7,098 nt of DNA from Deltaproteobacteria bacterium. Lineage in GTDB: Bacteria; Desulfobacterota; DSM-4660; Desulfatiglandales; Desulfatiglandaceae. The notes beneath the pieces were generated by a model, which ran no database searches, had not been told where the DNA came from, and was given only the letters and a program-made list of their open reading frames with translations. The position numbers and the translations under genes were made by a program. Positions 1-6,789 of this stretch are shown here, piece after piece; the stretch's first letter is position 1, and each line of letters opens with the position of its first letter. The DNA is taken from contig JAGHEC010000225.1 of NCBI GenBank assembly GCA_021159525.1, positions 1 to 7,098 on the forward strand. The letters are read 5' to 3'.

Positions 1-1349
1 TTACTGATGATTTCGTCCACGGTGGTCCAGCGGAATTCTGCTATGGCCTTTTTGGAAAGTATGGTCTGCATCAAATCTTCGCCTGACCCGGGGATTCCTT
101 CGACCCGGTAGCCGGCCTCCTGCATGCGCCGCATGATGCGAACTACCGACTCGCCGGAATCAAGACCCGCAGCTCCGCCCACACCGGCCTCAAGCCCGGC
201 GCACTCGTTTTTATGGAACACAAAAACCACCTTGCGCTCAGAAACCGGCTTCTTGGCCAGGCGGACAAACCGCGCAATCCTCTCAGCAATGCGTTCCACC
301 CGGTCGGAGATGAGTTCCCGCGCCTCAAAGGCCGCCCCCGTCTTTTCATCAGTGAGCTTCCTGCTGCAGGCCATGATGATCGGCTCGATGTTACCCTCGA
401 ATTCCGGCATGGCGATGCCAAAGGTCACATCCATGGTCAGGCCCTGTGGGTCCTCCTCCCACTCGGCCACGGACTTGGAATAAGAGATGACCGGTTTGAA
501 TACCGGCACGTTCAGCTCTTTGAAGAAATCCACGCTCTGGGCCGCCACGCCTGTCTCCGAGACATCGCCCCGGGCCTCGCGTCCGAGGAAGAAGAACTGG
601 AGGTTGACCAGTGCGTCGATTCCTGCCTTGCCGTCCGGCCCCATAAAAAACCGCCTGGCGGTTTCGATAGGTCCGAGGGCGCCTGTCTCCTTTTCCGGGG
701 TCCCGTGGGAAAACACAGGAAGCACGTCAAGACCGCGGGCCTCCAGGGCTTCGATAAGGGAGCGTTCCAGAGAGGCATCGGTGTTGGTGAAGCTGTGGCG
801 TGAAAAGAGAATCCCCACGGTTTGGGAATGCAGGGCCGGGTGCGCCTTACGGTATTCCTCCACTGATTCGTAAACGTTTTGGTCCGGCGGATGCAAAATC
901 CCCTGCCACGGCATAGGCACCGGGTCTTGAACCGAGATCTGAGGATCCACCTGGTGAGCCAGGAGATCAAGAAGTCGCCGATAGTTCTCCTTGCCACCTT
1001 CGGCAAGATAGGTATAGGCCTTGGCGCAGATGGCTAGATCGACGGTCGCGTTTCTGCCCCAGTCGGCCGGGTCAAAGGATGTAGTGACGACGATCTTGTC
1101 CGGGCCGACCTCATCCAGGCGGGCGTCCACCTCCTGCCAGAAGCCGTCCGCCGTCCGGTAAAAAAAGAGGATGTCGGCCCGGGCCGCCGCGGCCCAGAAA
1201 TCCTCCAGACAATCGGGATCGTTTTCTATCTCTTTTTGCGAAAAAATGGCAAGCTCAACATGGGAGCTTTCCCGGGCGGCCTCCAGGAAAACCGGTACAT
1301 AGGAACCCCACATGATGGAGACAATTCTAACAGGCGATCTTCTCTTCAT
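1..1349 (-). CDS. CobN/HmuS-like large chelatase subunit, N-terminal part (3' end outside window)
   Basis: The frame is open for 449 codons from ATG at 1349 to the window edge with no stop. Full CobN/BchH-type proteins have about 1200-1300 residues, so roughly the first third is here. Family features seen: an N-terminal fold opening with IVSIMWGSYVPVF (9-21), a CobN-like AMPEFEGNIEPIIMA stretch (313-327), and the HKNECAGLEAG / GLDSGESVVRIM region (379-406) followed by EAGY. Classical aerobic CobN usually has an N-Y-P...G.GLD-type sequence at that place; the HxNxCAG...LDS form resembles the divergent CobN-like proteins of anaerobes. Class I chelatase large subunits insert metal into, or in HmuS remove it from, a tetrapyrrole. 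There is no signal peptide, so it is cytoplasmic. It lies 17 nt after the ATPase gene and has its own strong Shine-Dalgarno, so it belongs to the transport operon. The ChlI/ChlD-type AAA+ partners are not in the window. Direction of reaction, metal and ring are inferred only; family assignment is fairly secure. Confidence 0.85.
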   Translation of the reverse strand, partial: MKRRSPVRIVSIMWGSYVPVFLEAARESSHVELAIFSQKEIENDPDCLEDFWAAAARADILFFYRTADGFWQEVDARLDEVGPDKIVVTTSFDPADWGRNATVDLAICAKAYTYLAEGGKENYRRLLDLLAHQVDPQISVQDPVPMPWQGILHPPDQNVYESVEEYRKAHPALHSQTVGILFSRHSFTNTDASLERSLIEALEARGLDVLPVFSHGTPEKETGALGPIETARRFFMGPDGKAGIDALVNLQFFFLGREARGDVSETGVAAQSVDFFKELNVPVFKPVISYSKSVAEWEEDPQGLTMDVTFGIAMPEFEGNIEPIIMACSRKLTDEKTGAAFEARELISDRVERIAERIARFVRLAKKPVSERKVVFVFHKNECAGLEAGVGGAAGLDSGESVVRIMRRMQEAGYRVEGIPGSGEDLMQTILSKKAIAEFRWTTVDEIIS

Positions 1350-1354
1350 TGTAT

Positions 1355-1359
1355 CCTCC
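1355..1359 (-). promoter_or_regulatory. Shine-Dalgarno of the CobN-like gene
   Basis: GGAGG at 1359-1355 sits 5 nt before the ATG at 1349. It is the best ribosome site among the downstream genes of the operon and fixes the start. It suggests the chelatase is initiated independently and does not rely only on coupling to the ATPase gene, whose TAA is at 1369-1367. Confidence 0.75.
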
Positions 1360-1366
1360 ACTGTAT

Positions 1367-2164
1367 TTAAAGCCCGTGGGCCGGAGTTTGTGGGTCTTCG
1401 CCGGCGCACCTCAGGACGTGAACGTTGAGATGGCCGTTGCTGCGCGTAACCTGTGCTTCCACACCGTAGACCTCTCGTATTCTCTCCCCTGTGATAACCT
1501 CAAAAGGGGTTCCTTCAGCAATAATCCTTCCCCGGTGGATCATCAGGATCCTGTGTGAAAACCTTGCGGCAAGGTTCAGATCGTGCAGGGCCATGAGGAC
1601 TCCCGTCTCCTTTTCCCTGGCCAGGGCGGCAACGGTCTCCAGGATCTCCAGTTGGTGGCGTAGATCCAGGCCGGCATTGGGTTCGTCCAGCAAGAGATAG
1701 CTGGTATCCTGGACCAGGACCCTGGCAAGCAGCACCTTCTGTCTCTGGCCCCCGCTCAACTGATCCATATCCCTCGTGGCCAACGGGGAGAGGGCCAATG
1801 CCTCGATGATTTGCTCCACCTTTTCCACGTCCTTCCGGGAAGGCCGCCAGGAGAAATAGGGCCTTCGCCCGGAAAGGACCGTTTCAAAAACGCTTACCGG
1901 AAATCTGCATAAGAGCGATTGGGGGAGATAGGCCAGTTGTTTGGCCACCTCCCTTCGGGAAAGCACAAGGGGATCCTTGCCGTCGATGCGGACAGCCCCT
2001 TCCTGCGGCTTGTGAATCGCCGCGATGCACTTGATCAAGGTGCTTTTACCTGCGCCGTTGGGGCCGACCACGCTCACCACCTCGCCCCTTTCCACATCCG
2101 CGTGCACAGCGTCGAGCACCTTGTGTCCCTTGTATGCGAAAATGATCCCCCTTGCCTCAAGCAT
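1367..2164 (-). CDS. ABC transporter ATP-binding protein, FepC/BtuD/HmuV type
   Basis: This 265-residue ATPase drives the iron-chelate/B12-type importer, sitting on the cytoplasmic face of the inner membrane with the permease encoded just upstream. All nucleotide-binding motifs are present: Walker A GPNGAGKST (34-42), Q-loop Gln82 in LAYLPQS, signature LSGGQRQ (136-142), Walker B YLLLDE (156-161), D-loop NAGLD (163-167) and the switch His194 in ALHDLN. The length is normal for the family. The chosen start is ATG at 2164-2162, whose A is shared with the permease stop (TGATG, 1-nt overlap); GTG at 2167 and TTG at 2170 are in frame immediately upstream and would add only one or two residues. No strong Shine-Dalgarno is seen, consistent with translational coupling. 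The C-terminal tail of about 50 residues after the H-loop is usual. Family is certain; substrate is not readable from an ATPase. Confidence 0.95.
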   Translation of the reverse strand: MLEARGIIFAYKGHKVLDAVHADVERGEVVSVVGPNGAGKSTLIKCIAAIHKPQEGAVRIDGKDPLVLSRREVAKQLAYLPQSLLCRFPVSVFETVLSGRRPYFSWRPSRKDVEKVEQIIEALALSPLATRDMDQLSGGQRQKVLLARVLVQDTSYLLLDEPNAGLDLRHQLEILETVAALAREKETGVLMALHDLNLAARFSHRILMIHRGRIIAEGTPFEVITGERIREVYGVEAQVTRSNGHLNVHVLRCAGEDPQTPAHGL

Positions 2165-3243
2165 CACCAATACTCTCTGGTTCGTTTCAGCAGGAGAAAA
2201 GCAAAGAACGGCACGCCGATAAAAGAGCTCACGATTCCGATGGGAATGACCTGGGGCGACCAGGCCGTTCTTGCCACGGTATCCGCAACCACCAGAATTA
2301 GCCCGCCCATCAGGCCCGATCCCGGCATCAGGAAGCGGTGGTCAGAGCCGATGATCATGCGGGTAATATGGGGCGCCACAAGCCCCACGAACCCGATGAC
2401 ACCGGTAAAACAAATGGCTCCCGCGGTGATCAGCGAGGCCGCCGCCACCGCCCACATCCGCAACCGCTTGGGATGCACACCGAGGCTTGCAGCGGACTCG
2501 TCGCCGTGGATCAGGATGTTGAAATCCCATGCCGCCCGAAGAAGCGGCGGAAAGGGCGAAAGAATCATGGCCGCAGCCAGACCCACCTCCCTCCAGCCGG
2601 CCCGGGACAGGCTTCCGAAAAACCAGAACACGATCTCGTGCACCTGCTGCATGGTCCCCATGTATTGAAACAGCGAGGTGAGAGCGGAGAAGAGAAACAT
2701 CAGGGCTATCCCGGTCAGGATCATGGTTTCGGACGAGGCCTGCTTCATCCTGGCCACGGCGATCATGACGGCAGCCGACAGTAGAGAAAAAACAAATGCA
2801 CCAACGGCTACCCCAATCAGATGATGCCCGGGGCTGAAAAAGATGATCACGGTCACGGCCCCGAACCCGGCCGCGGATCCCACACCCAGCGTGAACGGGG
2901 AGGCCAGGGGATTTCGGAGAACCACCTGGAATACGGAACCGGCCAGTCCCAGGCCAAAGCCCACCAGAGCCGCCATCAGAATCCGCGGAAGGCGAAGCAT
3001 CCAGACGATGTCGTGGGTGCGGCCGGTGTCCCGGACCAGGGCCAGGAGCACATCGGCCGTGGATATTCCGGATGCGCCCACGCACAGCCCAATGGCCATG
3101 GCCCCAACCAGCAAAAGGGCCATCAGAAGCAGGAAAAGGGATCTTCCTTCCACCTGTCGGTGGGCTGCCCGTCCCGTAGCCGGTCGAGCACGCGTTGCGG
3201 CCTGCGCCCCGCGGTCTCGAAGTGTCGCGCATCCCCCGGTCAT
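2164..3243 (-). CDS. FecCD/BtuC-family ABC transporter permease
   Basis: A 359-residue inner-membrane permease of the iron-chelate/B12 (type II importer) class, which works as a dimer with the adjacent ATPase and receives cargo from the binding protein. Family motifs are in the expected order: RLPRIL (84-89), LRNPLASPFTLGVGS (109-123), the cytoplasmic coupling segment HGDESAASLGV (246-256), GFVGLVAPHITR (284-295) and the C-terminal IPIGIVSSFIGVPFFAF (333-349). Hydrophobic stretches fit about ten membrane helices, the first at roughly 35-55. An Arg-rich tail of about 34 residues precedes it, which is slightly long. The ATG at 3243 is chosen because it forms a 4-nt ATGA overlap with the binding-protein stop and follows GAGG at a good distance; the frame stays open further upstream to about 3414, but that extension lies within the binding-protein gene and looks nothing like the family. 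Substrate is unknown: this family moves siderophores, heme, cobalamin and molybdate. Confidence 0.93.
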   Translation of the reverse strand: MTGGCATLRDRGAQAATRARPATGRAAHRQVEGRSLFLLLMALLLVGAMAIGLCVGASGISTADVLLALVRDTGRTHDIVWMLRLPRILMAALVGFGLGLAGSVFQVVLRNPLASPFTLGVGSAAGFGAVTVIIFFSPGHHLIGVAVGAFVFSLLSAAVMIAVARMKQASSETMILTGIALMFLFSALTSLFQYMGTMQQVHEIVFWFFGSLSRAGWREVGLAAAMILSPFPPLLRAAWDFNILIHGDESAASLGVHPKRLRMWAVAAASLITAGAICFTGVIGFVGLVAPHITRMIIGSDHRFLMPGSGLMGGLILVVADTVARTAWSPQVIPIGIVSSFIGVPFFAFLLLKRTREYW

Positions 3244-4295
3244 CTGTGTTCCTCGCCAACCACCTGAGAGACGTAGATTCCTCGGTAGGGTACCCCTTGA
3301 AATGCCTCTAAATATTCCCTGTGCCATTTTTCCGGATCCATGTCCGGAAAGAATTCCGGATGGAACCAGCGCACCAGGTAGGCCAGGCCGATGATGGCCC
3401 GGGGGCCGGCCCATACGGCGCTGTCCATCACATAGACCCTGCCGGTTTGCACTGCTCTGATATACCGCCAGCCGGGACGGTTCATGAGCCTATCGCGCCG
3501 CCGGTTGAAGGGCGCTGAATCCTCAAGGGCGTATTCACTTCCGGAGGCCGCCTTGACGATCACATCCGGGTCGCGCGTGACCACCCATTCGGGAGTGATC
3601 CTGGGGTACGGAATGGAAAGATCGGCGGCGATGTTCTTTCCCCCGGCGAGAACGCACATCTCGTGCCCCCCCGAGCCACGGGCCACGGTATGGTAGTCCG
3701 TGTAGCTTTCGATGTAGACCGACGGTGTTTTCTTCGCCTTCTCAAGCCTCTTTTCCACTTGATCCAGATGTTGACTGCACCAGTCGCAAAACCTTCGGGC
3801 CTCCTGCCCGCGTCCGAGAACGCGGCCCAATGCCGTTACTTCCCGCTCCAGGGTATCGATTTTATAAAAATCAAGGCGGAGAACCGGGATGCCGAACGCA
3901 GTCATCTTCCTTTCCAGTTCCGGCCCGGGATTTCTGGCGTAGGCGATTACAATATCAGGATCGAGCGTTACTATGGCCTCCATGTCCGCTTCCCGCCAGC
4001 TGCCGACCTTGGGTTTTTGAACAAGGCCGCCCCAGAATTCCCGTCCCCGCATTATCTCGGAGAAGACCCCAACCACCATGTCCTCGGCCTTGAGGGCGCG
4101 AAGCACCTCCAGGACATCCGAGTTCAAGGCAACCACCCTTCGGATGGGCAGGGAGACCTCCACATCCCTGCCCAGAGAGTCCTTAACGGTGATGGATGCG
4201 CCTTGCGCGGTCCCGCTCAAAACCGGGAGAAAAAGCAGGAGCGCCGGCAGCCAAGCGGTGTGGAAGGCCTTTTTTGTTAAAGAGTTAGCCTGCAT
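3240..4295 (-). CDS. Periplasmic binding protein of iron-chelate/heme/B12-type ABC importer (PF01497-like)
   Basis: A 351-residue periplasmic cargo-binding protein. The N-terminus is a signal peptide: KK at 8-9, a hydrophobic run at about 14-27, and a likely cleavage near GTAQG-A (28-33). There is no lipobox cysteine, so it should be soluble rather than lipid-anchored. The mature part has the cobalamin/Fe-chelate binding-protein plan: ITVKDSLGRDVEVSLPIRRVVAL (35-57), the N-lobe end LDPDIVIAY (111-119), a long linker helix, and the C-lobe with GSGGHEMCVLAGGKNIA (207-223) and ITPEWVVTRDPDVIV (233-247). A TTG at 4322 would give nine extra residues but falls inside the receptor gene and lengthens the signal peptide; ATG at 4295, 1 nt after the receptor TGA, is preferred. 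The C-lobe Cys214 and His211, and the many Tyr and Trp residues, could take part in ligand binding, but this is untested. Substrate is unknown. Confidence 0.92.
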   Translation of the reverse strand: MQANSLTKKAFHTAWLPALLLFLPVLSGTAQGASITVKDSLGRDVEVSLPIRRVVALNSDVLEVLRALKAEDMVVGVFSEIMRGREFWGGLVQKPKVGSWREADMEAIVTLDPDIVIAYARNPGPELERKMTAFGIPVLRLDFYKIDTLEREVTALGRVLGRGQEARRFCDWCSQHLDQVEKRLEKAKKTPSVYIESYTDYHTVARGSGGHEMCVLAGGKNIAADLSIPYPRITPEWVVTRDPDVIVKAASGSEYALEDSAPFNRRRDRLMNRPGWRYIRAVQTGRVYVMDSAVWAGPRAIIGLAYLVRWFHPEFFPDMDPEKWHREYLEAFQGVPYRGIYVSQVVGEEHR

Positions 4296-4296
4296 A

Positions 4297-6495
4297 TCAG
4301 TACCGCAGGGTGAGTTCGGCAAAAAAAGTCCTGCCGTCGGTCTTGTAGTATTCGTAATATTCCTTATCCAAAATGTTGTCCACGGAAAGGGATATTTCCA
4401 TCCACTTCAGAGGCGTTACAGTCAACTTGGCATCCATGAAAAAGGCCGGCTCATACGTGCCGTACACCCCTTCTTCAGTGTCCTTGTTGTCCGAATCATT
4501 GTAGATCTTGCTGAAGTGCCGTCCCACGAGGCTTGCCTTGAACCACTTGTAATGGGTGTCCAGGCCAAGGTTGAAAGAAGTTTTGGGTATGCCGGTCACC
4601 TGCTTCCCTTCGCTTTCCGGGTCTGTGGGGTTGTCGATGATTTCGGCATCGGTGTAAGTAAAATTGCCCCACAGACTGAGCCAATCGGTTACCTTCTGTG
4701 AAGCTTCCAGCTCCAGGCCATAGGTTCGTGCCTTGCCGGCATTGCTTTGGATCTTGCTCGACCCCTCGGTCCTGTAATAGATCAGATCGTGGATGTCGTT
4801 ACGGTATCCGGTCAGGGAAAGCCGGGTCTTTTTGTTGAAAAAGTACTGGTCGATACCCATCTCACAGGTCCAGACGGTTTCGGGCTTCAGATTCGGGTTG
4901 CTTTGATAGGTCCTCCTCCAGGATTGCCAGGTTCGATAAAGCTCGTAAAGTGTGGGGGGCCGAAACGCATGACCCACCGAGGCCTTCAAGGTGGTATTGG
5001 CAAGGGCCTTCCATACGGCCGCAACCTTCGGGCTGAGCTCGGATTCTGTATTGCTTGCGTATCGTGTCTCCGCTCCCGGCACCCCCGAGGCGCCGTCAGA
5101 GACCTTCCAGGAATCAAAGCGCAGGCCCATATAAAGGGTCAGCGGGTCAATGACCCGCCATTCGTCCTGGGCGAACACGGCCCATGTCTTGGAATTCCCT
5201 CCGGAATAGAAGATGCTCGGTCCCGCGTCGGAATAACTCCGATAAAAAGGGATATCATAATCATTGGTGTCGGACTCGTCCGTGCGATAGGAGGTACCCA
5301 AGGTAAGAATGTGGGACTTACCGACAGGCGCATCCCCGCGCAGCTCGGTGAACCAGCTCTCGTTCTCTGTAATCTTTAGAGAGCCCGGTGAGTTATTGTA
5401 GTCGTCCGATCCGCTTCCAGACTCCAGGGTGTAACGGTCATCCACCTGAACTGTCCCCGCCTGGGCGTTGATCTCTATGGGTCCGAACATTTCCTTGAAG
5501 ACGAGGGCGTAGGTGTCGGTTTCATTCTTGCCGATTCCCGTCCAGCTGATGAAGTCGTTGGGCCGGAACCGGGCCCGTTGATCGGGTCCCGCGATGGCAT
5601 AGCCCTCGAAGGTGCCCATGTAGGTGTGGGGAGGGCCATAGTCGTATTCGTAGCGGCCCGCTACGGCCGTGAACGATAGGTTCCCCGTCTCCGAAAAATC
5701 CAGGCTCAGCTTGCCGTTGATGGAGCGGCGTTGGGCCCCGTTGTCGCCCTTGTCCCCCACGACCCAGTACCTGGGTTCTCCGTACTTATCGTTCATAGGG
5801 TAGCCGCCCGAAACATCCCCGGTCCCACTGGCAATGGTCCTGTAGACCGGCGTGCTGGGGTAGCCGTCGGTGCTTTCCCCTTCATACCCCAGCCGGATGC
5901 TCAACCGGTCCCAGAAGCGGTTTCCGGCGGAAAGGCGATACCGGTAGGTATCGTGGGCGCCATAGCCGCTGCTGGCCTCAAGTTCCAGCTTTTGCGGTGT
6001 CTTGGTGATGATGTTGATGACCCCGCCCATGGCGTTTCCGCCGTAAAGCGCCGAAGCCGGGCCGCGAATCACCTCGATCCGTTCGATATTCTCCACAGGA
6101 AGCGCACCCCACTCCACGCCGCCGGTGTACGCGTCGTTGAGGGGCTGTCCGTCGATCAAGACCAGGGTATATTCATCGCCGGCAAATCCGCGCATGCGGA
6201 CAGACGCAGTGGAATCCATAAGCCCCTTTGATCGCTTGACAAAAAGGCCTGAAAGGCTATTGAGCGCATCGTCCACAGTCTCCATGTTTTTCTTCTTCAT
6301 CTCCTCCTTGTCGATAACGGTCACGCTTGCAGGGGCGTCTTCGACTTTCTTTTCCGTCTTGGTGGCTGTGACCACGATCTCTTCCAGGCGTATGGGTTCC
6401 CCGGATGCCTTTTTTACCTCCTCGCACCAGCCTGCACCCGACAAGGTCAAAATGACGGATGCAACCGCAACTAAACTCCCAATCCATTTTTTCAT
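4297..6495 (-). CDS. TonB-dependent outer-membrane receptor
   Basis: A 732-residue outer-membrane receptor that takes up a large or scarce ligand using TonB energy. In order: signal peptide (MKK, hydrophobic core about 5-19, cleavage near residue 22-25), TonB box EEIVVTA (38-44), plug domain (about 50-166) with MRGFAGDEYTLVLIDGQPLN (101-120) and the signature IERIEVIRGPASALYGGNAM (137-156), then a 22-strand-type barrel (about 170-732) ending in the aromatic outer-membrane signal FFAELTLRY. Length is near FepA (about 750) and longer than BtuB (about 615). Within the barrel, FRPP (511-514) and NPNL (533-536) match the FRAP/NPNL region found in heme receptors and many others, but no His lies between them. 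The ATG at 6495 is set by AAAGGAGG 8 nt upstream. As first gene of the operon it is exposed to any control in the leader. Gene family is certain; ligand (heme, corrinoid, siderophore or other chelate) is open. Confidence 0.95.
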   Translation of the reverse strand: MKKWIGSLVAVASVILTLSGAGWCEEVKKASGEPIRLEEIVVTATKTEKKVEDAPASVTVIDKEEMKKKNMETVDDALNSLSGLFVKRSKGLMDSTASVRMRGFAGDEYTLVLIDGQPLNDAYTGGVEWGALPVENIERIEVIRGPASALYGGNAMGGVINIITKTPQKLELEASSGYGAHDTYRYRLSAGNRFWDRLSIRLGYEGESTDGYPSTPVYRTIASGTGDVSGGYPMNDKYGEPRYWVVGDKGDNGAQRRSINGKLSLDFSETGNLSFTAVAGRYEYDYGPPHTYMGTFEGYAIAGPDQRARFRPNDFISWTGIGKNETDTYALVFKEMFGPIEINAQAGTVQVDDRYTLESGSGSDDYNNSPGSLKITENESWFTELRGDAPVGKSHILTLGTSYRTDESDTNDYDIPFYRSYSDAGPSIFYSGGNSKTWAVFAQDEWRVIDPLTLYMGLRFDSWKVSDGASGVPGAETRYASNTESELSPKVAAVWKALANTTLKASVGHAFRPPTLYELYRTWQSWRRTYQSNPNLKPETVWTCEMGIDQYFFNKKTRLSLTGYRNDIHDLIYYRTEGSSKIQSNAGKARTYGLELEASQKVTDWLSLWGNFTYTDAEIIDNPTDPESEGKQVTGIPKTSFNLGLDTHYKWFKASLVGRHFSKIYNDSDNKDTEEGVYGTYEPAFFMDAKLTVTPLKWMEISLSVDNILDKEYYEYYKTDGRTFFAELTLRY

Positions 6496-6502
6496 CTCAT
6501 AT

Positions 6503-6511
6503 ACCTCCTTT
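6503..6511 (-). promoter_or_regulatory. Shine-Dalgarno of the TonB-dependent receptor
   Basis: AAAGGAGGT at 6511-6503 is a near-perfect anti-16S match with an 8-nt spacer to the ATG at 6495. It lies inside a five-codon mini-frame (ATG at 6514, TGA at 6499-6497) that ends one nucleotide before the receptor start. Confidence 0.8.
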
Positions 6512-6564
6512 CATATGCCCCCTTTTTCCTTGTTGTGCAGGAAAGGCTATAAGATCCTCCACCA

Positions 6565-6589
6565 GGGGAAACGGTTCTTCTTATTCCCC
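6565..6589 (-). other. Leader hairpin GGGGAA / TTCCCC
   Basis: On the transcript GGGGAA (6589-6584) can pair with TTCCCC (6570-6565) across a 13-nt loop. It follows directly after the U-tract of the larger 6594-6650 hairpin. Its arms are also complementary to the inner-hairpin arms of that element, so the two could compete. This is seen from base pairing only. Confidence 0.4.
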
Positions 6590-6593
6590 ATAA

Positions 6594-6650
6594 AAAAAGG
6601 CCACGAGCGCCTATTCCCTTCAAGGGAACATGGACCTTCGTGGCCTTTTT
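6594..6650 (-). terminator. Leader stem-loop with U-tract: attenuator or structured regulatory RNA
   Basis: A 13-bp perfect stem (arms 6650-6638 and 6606-6594, AAAAAGGCCACGA with its complement) encloses a 9-nt/7-nt asymmetric internal loop (AGGTCCATG and TAGGCGC) and an inner hairpin TTCCC-TTGAA-GGGAA (6628-6614). On the receptor strand the outer stem ends in GGCC followed by seven T, as in an intrinsic terminator, although it lies about 100 nt before the receptor start and inside the predicted leader. That position is what an attenuator would have. The symmetric A/T ends mean it could also terminate transcription on the plus strand. The large, ordered internal loop is unusual for a plain terminator and suggests a ligand- or protein-binding element. 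I did not recognise it as a specific Rfam family. Confidence 0.65.
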
Positions 6651-6664
6651 AGCTATTATTATCT

Positions 6665-6685
6665 TGCCCCCGCCACACGCGGGCA
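6665..6685 (-). other. GC-rich leader hairpin
   Basis: TGCCCGC (6685-6679) pairs with GCGGGGGCA (6673-6665) around a GTGTG loop, leaving a two-G bulge. No U-tract follows, so it is not a terminator. Together with the two neighbouring hairpins it makes the receptor leader strongly structured. Confidence 0.5.
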
Positions 6686-6731
6686 GGGTATGTATTTTTG
6701 TTCAGAGCCTTGTTCGAGTATTTCACTGCCA

Positions 6732-6745
6732 GCGGCTTCAGCCGC
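6732..6745 (-). other. Small hairpin GCGGC-TGAA-GCCGC near the 5' end of the leader
   Basis: A perfect 5-bp GC-rich stem with a four-base TGAA loop, beginning about 8 nt after the predicted transcription start. It could stabilise the 5' end of the message or be part of a larger folded leader. It is short, so its significance is uncertain. Confidence 0.4.
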
Positions 6746-6759
6746 AATTTAAAGATTGA

Positions 6760-6789
6760 ACTCTACTCTTTACTGTATAAGGATGTCAA
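6760..6789 (-). promoter_or_regulatory. Likely sigma70 promoter of the operon
   Basis: A consensus -35 TTGACA (6789-6784) is followed after 18 nt by TAGAGT (6765-6760), a 4-of-6 match to TATAAT. Transcription would start near 6753, giving a leader of about 255 nt before the receptor ATG. No better promoter was found between here and 6496. The -10 is imperfect and the spacing one longer than ideal, which would fit a regulated promoter. Confidence 0.5.

Noticed and set aside
1..5. Apparent TAA stop of the chelatase at the window edge (tta at 1-3)
   Set aside because: It is out of frame: the last complete codon is AGT at 5-3, so the gene continues past the edge.
124..1006. Plus- and minus-strand open frames of 92-196 codons across the chelatase gene
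   Set aside because: They overlap the long CobN-like frame, have Arg/Pro/Ser-rich compositions typical of antisense reads of GC-rich DNA, and match no family pattern.
1919..3394. Several frames of 148-305 codons opposite or out of phase with the permease and ATPase
   Set aside because: The overlapping permease and ATPase frames carry full family motifs; these shadows are low-complexity and lack any recognisable domain.
4296..4322. TTG at 4322 as start of the binding protein
   Set aside because: It would extend the gene into the receptor C-terminus and put a polar stretch before the signal peptide; the ATG at 4295 gives a normal signal peptide and tight coupling.
4747..5379. 210-codon plus-strand frame inside the receptor gene
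   Set aside because: It is an antisense shadow of the barrel-coding region with no convincing start signal or domain.
6648..6668. GATAATAATAGC as a possible Fur box
   Set aside because: Only about half of the 19-bp Fur consensus matches, mostly the left GATAAT, and it lies well downstream of the predicted promoter.
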